Source: Burkholderiales bacterium RIFCSPHIGHO2_12_FULL_69_20 (GTDB taxonomy: Bacteria; Pseudomonadota; Gammaproteobacteria; Burkholderiales; Burkholderiaceae_C). Taken from it: 40,283 nt of DNA. The notes below the pieces were generated by a model, which did no database searches, had not been told where the DNA came from, and worked only from the letters and a program-made list of their open reading frames with translations. The stretch is taken from contig MESD01000004.1 of NCBI GenBank assembly GCA_001770815.1, positions 31,986 through 72,268 of the forward strand, given 5' to 3'. A program made the translations under genes and the position numbers. Below, piece after piece: positions 36,380 to 40,283 of the stretch; position 1 is the stretch's first letter; the number at the start of each line of letters is the position of its first letter.

Positions 36380-36709
36380 TCAACCCTTGTTGGGCTCGCG
36401 CTGGGGCAGTCCCTCGTGCGGCCAGCCCAGCAACTCCGCCAGCCGCGTCACCACCCACACCGCCTCGGCTTCGCTGAAGCCCGATTCGGCCGTCACCAGG
36501 CCGGCCAGGGTGCGCTGCAGGATCAGGTCTTCCGACACACCCTGGTCGTGGTGCACGGCCTGACTGGGCTCGACCAGCAGTTGCGCCATGTCTTCGCACA
36601 ACTCGTAGCGGGCGCGGAAGTGATCGCGTGGCACCGTCAGGCGCCCGCGTGCATCGCGCCAGACGGCTTCGAACGAGGTGGGGATCAGGATCTGGTCGTC
36701 GTCGGACAT
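36380..36709 (-). CDS. Small conserved hypothetical protein
   Basis: A 109-residue acidic protein: MSDDDQILIPTSFEAVW, then RARYELCEDMAQLL, ending TRLAELLGWPHEGLPQREPNKG. Related Burkholderiales proteins are sometimes labelled ATPase with chaperone activity, but no Walker motif is present, so I give no function. Its ATG 36709 lies inside the 3' end of the GGDEF-EAL gene (25-base overlap, same strand), so it is the last gene of that signalling operon. It is convergent with the aor operon across 28 bases. Confidence 0.75.
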   Translation of the reverse strand: MSDDDQILIPTSFEAVWRDARGRLTVPRDHFRARYELCEDMAQLLVEPSQAVHHDQGVSEDLILQRTLAGLVTAESGFSEAEAVWVVTRLAELLGWPHEGLPQREPNKG

Positions 36710-39021
36710 GGTCCGGTTGTAACCGATGCCGCGGCCGCATCGGCGCTGGCATCGGCGTCCCGCTGGAACTGGTACAGCAGCGCAAATGCGTCGGGCGTGA
36801 CGGCGCGGCTGGTCAGGAAGCCCTGGTACTCGTCGCATTGCCTCGACTGCAGGAATTCCAGCTGCGCCTGCGTCTCCACGCCTTCGGCCACCACCTTGAG
36901 CTTCAGGCTGTGGGCCAGCGCGATGATGGCGCTGACGATGGCCTCGTCGTCGGGGTCGGTTTCCAGATCGCGCACGAACGAGCGGTCGATCTTCAGCGCC
37001 GAGATCGGCAGCCGCTTGAGGTAGCTCATCGACGAGTAGCCGGTGCCGAAGTCGTCGATCGACAGCTGCACGCCCATCGCCGCCAGCTCCTGCGCGATGC
37101 GCACGCTCAGCTCGGGGTCGGCCAGCAGGATCGATTCGGTGACCTCGATCTCCAGTGCGCTGGCCGGGATGTCGTGCGCGGCCAGTGCCTTGGCGACCAG
37201 CGCCGGCAGGCCGCGCTCGCGCAGGTGGGTGGAGGCCAGGTTCACCGCCACCGGCACCAGCGGCAGGCCGCTGCTGCGCCACACGGCGTTCTGGCGGCAG
37301 GCCTCGCCGATCACCCATTCGCCGATCGGGATCACCAGCCCGGCGTCTTCGACCAGCGAGATGAAGTCGCCCGGCGGCAGCAGGCCGCGCTCGGGGTGCT
37401 GCCAGCGGATCAGCGCCTCGGCGCCGACGATGCGCCCGGTCAGCACGTCCACCCGCGGCTGGTAATGCAGCACGAACTCGTGGCGTTCCAATGCCCGGCG
37501 CAGCCGCGTCTCCATGTGCAGCCGGTCCAGCGCGCGTGCGTTCATCGAGCGGTCGTAGAGCTGGAAGCCGCCGCGCCCCGCCTCCTTGGCGCGGTACATC
37601 GCGGTGTCGGCGTTCATCAGCAGGGTGTCGATGTCGCGGCCGTCGGCCGGGTACATCGCCACGCCCAGGCTGCCGCCGACGAAGATCTCGGTGCCCTGCA
37701 CGAACACCGGCTCGCCCAGCGTCTCCACCAGCCGCTGGGCCACCATCGCGGCGTCCTCGCTGCGCTGCAGGTCGGTCAGCAGCACGATGAACTCGTCGCC
37801 GCCCAGCCGGGCGATGCTGTGGTGGTGCGGCTCGCCGCTGCGCGCCAGCGCGTCGTTGCGCCGCAGCACGCCTTGCAGCCGGGCGCTGATCACGCGCAGC
37901 AGCTCGTCGCCGGCCTTGTGGCCCAGCGTGTCGTTGACGCGCTTGAAGTTGTCGAGGTCGACGAACATCACCGCCAGCTGGCGCTCATGGCGCTCGGCCT
38001 GCGCCAGCGCGCGGCCCAGCTGCTCGGTGAACAGCAGCCGGTTGGGCAGCTCGGTCAGCGGGTAGTAATAGGCCAGCCGGCGGATCTGCTCCTCGGCGTC
38101 CTTGCGGCGCGTGATGTCGTGCACCGCGCCGGCCAGGCGCAGGGCCTGGCCCGCGGCGTCGCGCTCGATCACCTCCACCTGCTGCTGCACATGGCGCAGC
38201 GTGCCGTCGCCCAGCGCGATGCGGTGGTCGATGGCAAAACCCTCGCCGTTGGCGATGGCCTGATCGCAGGCCCGGCGCAGCCGCTCGTGGTCGTCGGCAT
38301 GCACCGTGGCGAAGAACTGGTCGGGCTCGGACACCCCCGCCGCGCCGGCGTGGCCGAACAGGCGCCAGGCCTGCTCCGAGGGCACGATGCAGCCTTCGCG
38401 CACCAGCCATTCCCAGTCGCCCATCTCGCCGATGCGCTGGGCGTTGGACAGCCGGCGCTCGTTCTGCTCCAGGCTGTGGATGGCACTGCTGGCGCGCAGC
38501 ATGTAGCGCACGCGGTGCGGCAGCACCGACCAGTTGATCGGCTTGGTGATGAAGTCGGTGGCGCCCACCTCGAAGGCACGCTCGATCGACGCGGTGTCGT
38601 CCAGGCCGGTGATCATCGCCACCGGCACCAGGTGGCCGGTGGCCAGGCGGCGCAGCTCAGCACAGGCGGTGAAACCGTCCATCACCGGCATGCTGACGTC
38701 CATCAGCACCAGGTCGGGCATGGACTCGCGCACGGCGTCCAGCGCGAGCTGGCCGTTGCCGGCCTCCAGCACGGTGAAGCCGGCCTTGCTCAGCGTGGCG
38801 CGGGTCAGGCGCCGTGCGCCGGCGTCGTCGTCGACCACCAGGATGCGGGCGCGCGAGGCCGGCGTGCCGGTGCCCGCGGCCTGGGGCGCCGGCTCGGCCT
38901 TGCGCTGATCGGGCACCAGCAGCGGCACTGCCACGGCGCTGGCCAGCGGGGCGGTGTAGGCCGCCGCCAGGTCGGCGATGGCGGCCTGGTCGGCCGCGCT
39001 GATGGTGGGCCTGGCGGTCAT
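36685..39021 (-). CDS. REC-PAS-GGDEF-EAL cyclic-di-GMP signalling protein
   Basis: A 778-residue cytosolic response regulator. Residues about 58-175 form a receiver (ILVVDDD, phospho-acceptor Asp108 in LVLMDVSMPVMDG, Lys in ITKPIN). A PAS domain (about 190-310) ends with the PAC-like LAGAVHDITRRKDAEEQ. The GGDEF domain has an intact ARLGGDEF and LAYYYPLTELPNRLLF, and the EAL domain keeps GAEALIRW, DDFGTGYSS, KIDRSFV and EGVETQAQLEFL. Both synthase and phosphodiesterase activities are thus possible. ATG 39021 overlaps the upstream HPt protein's stop by ATGA, so the two are partners in one phosphorelay. The N-terminal 57 residues are an unstructured Ala/Pro-rich tail. Confidence 0.92.
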   Translation of the reverse strand: MTARPTISAADQAAIADLAAAYTAPLASAVAVPLLVPDQRKAEPAPQAAGTGTPASRARILVVDDDAGARRLTRATLSKAGFTVLEAGNGQLALDAVRESMPDLVLMDVSMPVMDGFTACAELRRLATGHLVPVAMITGLDDTASIERAFEVGATDFITKPINWSVLPHRVRYMLRASSAIHSLEQNERRLSNAQRIGEMGDWEWLVREGCIVPSEQAWRLFGHAGAAGVSEPDQFFATVHADDHERLRRACDQAIANGEGFAIDHRIALGDGTLRHVQQQVEVIERDAAGQALRLAGAVHDITRRKDAEEQIRRLAYYYPLTELPNRLLFTEQLGRALAQAERHERQLAVMFVDLDNFKRVNDTLGHKAGDELLRVISARLQGVLRRNDALARSGEPHHHSIARLGGDEFIVLLTDLQRSEDAAMVAQRLVETLGEPVFVQGTEIFVGGSLGVAMYPADGRDIDTLLMNADTAMYRAKEAGRGGFQLYDRSMNARALDRLHMETRLRRALERHEFVLHYQPRVDVLTGRIVGAEALIRWQHPERGLLPPGDFISLVEDAGLVIPIGEWVIGEACRQNAVWRSSGLPLVPVAVNLASTHLRERGLPALVAKALAAHDIPASALEIEVTESILLADPELSVRIAQELAAMGVQLSIDDFGTGYSSMSYLKRLPISALKIDRSFVRDLETDPDDEAIVSAIIALAHSLKLKVVAEGVETQAQLEFLQSRQCDEYQGFLTSRAVTPDAFALLYQFQRDADASADAAAASVTTGPCPTTTRS

Positions 39022-40214
39022 GCAGCCACCCGCATCTCGGCGCGCAGCAGTGGTTTGACGCCCTCGAGCATCGCCTCCACCGCCGCCACCAGGTCGCCGG
39101 CGCCGGCCAGGTCACCGTCCTTGCCCTGGCGTTCGAGCCGCCGGCACAGCTCGCCCAGCGACTTGGCGCCCACGTTCAGGCTGGCCGATTTCATCGCATG
39201 CGCCACCCGGCCCAGCTCGACGCCATCACCGCGCGCCAGCGCCTGCTGCAGGCCGGCCAGCTGCACCGGCACCTCGTCGAGGTACATCTGGATCACCTCG
39301 TCGAGCACCGAGCCGTCGTCGTCGACCGCGCGGATGTTGTCGAGTGCGCTCTGGTCGAGCATGCCGGCCATCGGCCTGGGCTTGGGCGCCGGGGTGGCAC
39401 CGGGGGCCTTGCCGTCGGCGGGCACCGGGCGCTGCACCAGCTCGGCCGGCAGCCAGCGCATCAGCATCGTGGCCAGCTGCTGGCGCGTGTAGGGCTTGGC
39501 CAGGTGGTCGTCCATGCCGGCGTCCAGGCAGCGCTGGGCGTCACCCAGCAGCGCGTTGGCGGTCAGCGCGACGATGGGCGTGCGTTGCGGCGTGGCCAGG
39601 CCGGCCTGGTGCGCGCGGATCGCCCCGGTGGCGGCGTAACCGTCCATCACCGGCATCTGGCAGTCCATCAGCACGATGTCGAAGTGCTCACGCTGCATCG
39701 CGTGCAGTGCCTCTTCGCCGTTGGGCACGATCAGGAACTCGCAGCCCAGCGCCTTGAGCATGTTGCGCGCCACCACCTGATTGACGCCGTTGTCCTCGGC
39801 CAGCAGCGCGCGGGCGCGGATCACCGGCCGGTCGGCGTCGGCGGGGGCCGGCGCCGGGGCACCGGCGCCGATGCTGCCCATCGTCTGCGCCAGCGCGCGG
39901 AACAGCTCCAGCCGCTTCACCGGCTTGGACAGGTAGGCGTCGATGCCGGCCTGGCGCGCACGCGCCATCTCGTCGGTGGAATGCAGCGAGGTCACCAGCA
40001 CCAGCCGCACGCCGGCCAGCAGCGGGTCGGCGCGCACCGCGGCGGCCAGCTCGATGCCGTCCATGCGCGGCATCTTCATGTCGACCAGTGCGATGTCGTA
40101 GGGCGTGCCGTTGCGCTGCGCCTCGCGCAGCATGGCCAGGCCTTCCACCCCATCGGCGGCGGTGGCGCAGCGCATGCCGCCGGCGATCAGGTGGTGCTCG
40201 AACAAGCGCTTCAT
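39018..40214 (-). CDS. REC-REC-HPt phosphorelay protein, first receiver N-terminally truncated
   Basis: A 398-residue protein with, in order, a receiver remnant (MKRLFEHHL to YLSKPVKR, phospho-Asp in IALVDMKMPRMDG), a complete receiver (ALLAEDNGVNQVVARNMLKALG, Asp in IVLMDCQMPVMDG, Lys in LAKPYT) and an HPt domain (active His in AHAMKSASLNVGAKSL). Such modules normally form the tail of a hybrid sensor kinase. Here the first receiver lacks beta-1 and its acidic pair, and an in-frame TAG at 40272-40274 closes the frame upstream; no kinase sequence appears in any minus frame to the window edge. ATG 40214 or TTG 40247 are the only starts. A gene broken by rearrangement, or an assembly join, is possible. 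Confidence 0.75.
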   Translation of the reverse strand: MKRLFEHHLIAGGMRCATAADGVEGLAMLREAQRNGTPYDIALVDMKMPRMDGIELAAAVRADPLLAGVRLVLVTSLHSTDEMARARQAGIDAYLSKPVKRLELFRALAQTMGSIGAGAPAPAPADADRPVIRARALLAEDNGVNQVVARNMLKALGCEFLIVPNGEEALHAMQREHFDIVLMDCQMPVMDGYAATGAIRAHQAGLATPQRTPIVALTANALLGDAQRCLDAGMDDHLAKPYTRQQLATMLMRWLPAELVQRPVPADGKAPGATPAPKPRPMAGMLDQSALDNIRAVDDDGSVLDEVIQMYLDEVPVQLAGLQQALARGDGVELGRVAHAMKSASLNVGAKSLGELCRRLERQGKDGDLAGAGDLVAAVEAMLEGVKPLLRAEMRVAA

Positions 40215-40283
40215 GACGGTGACCGGCCTGGCCGCGATGCCCGCCAAGATGCTGCTGACCGGCCTGTGCTTCTACCTGGTGCC
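40215..40283. other. Window edge with possible start of a plus-strand gene
   Basis: On the plus strand, ATG 40213 opens a frame reading MTVTGLAAMPAKMLLTGLCFYLV to the edge, which could be the start of a membrane protein. There is no clear Shine-Dalgarno, so this is only a possibility. Confidence 0.2.

Overview
This 40.3 kb window is very GC-rich and dense with genes. It reads like a chromosomal stretch of a betaproteobacterium of the order Burkholderiales (Rubrivivax/Leptothrix/Comamonadaceae-like). The evidence is the codon use, the many ATGA start/stop overlaps, the transporter types, and short C/G-rich palindromic repeats of a kind common between genes in that order. The genus assignment is inference. 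I see no tRNA, rRNA, CRISPR array, phage or insertion sequence.

Left part (1-11.3 kb): the 3' end of an epoxide-hydrolase-like alpha/beta hydrolase; a toxin-first toxin-antitoxin pair whose toxin carries a 1-base frameshift behind a perfect palindromic operator; a ybhP-clsB-ybhN phospholipid-synthesis operon; a membrane-fusion-protein/permease/ATPase export operon; an RlmN-family radical SAM RNA methylase; and a PhoX-type phosphatase. A 41 bp repeat (36/41 identical) supplies the stop codon and downstream flank of both ybhN and rlmN.

Middle part (11.3-26.1 kb) looks like a catabolic island. It holds a natural fusion of a Baeyer-Villiger monooxygenase (BVMO) with an HSL-type esterase, downstream of and on the same strand as a dppABCDF-type importer. 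It also holds an N-formylglutamate-amidohydrolase-like gene, a second importer of nitrate/sulfonate type, a CYP153-like cytochrome P450, and a divergent short-chain dehydrogenase. P450 (alkyl to alcohol), dehydrogenase (alcohol to ketone), BVMO (ketone to ester) and esterase (ester to acid plus alcohol) would together make a complete subterminal oxidation route. That pathway is my inference from gene content.

Right part (26.1-36.4 kb) is a tungsten module. tupBCA (tungstate import) is followed by aorA-aorB-aorC plus a MoaD-like carrier and a small unknown protein, which encode a tungsten aldehyde oxidoreductase and its electron-transfer subunits. A strong intrinsic terminator sits inside this operon between aorB and aorC. 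In the known Aromatoleum enzyme AorAB protomers form filaments capped by one AorC, so partial termination here would give the needed excess of AB over C. Divergent from tup lies a ravA-viaA pair (MoxR ATPase plus VWA protein), with a perfect 21 bp palindrome between the two units.

The right edge (36.4-40.3 kb) is a minus-strand signalling operon: a two-receiver HPt protein whose first receiver lacks its N-terminus, a REC-PAS-GGDEF-EAL cyclic-di-GMP protein, and a small conserved hypothetical gene.
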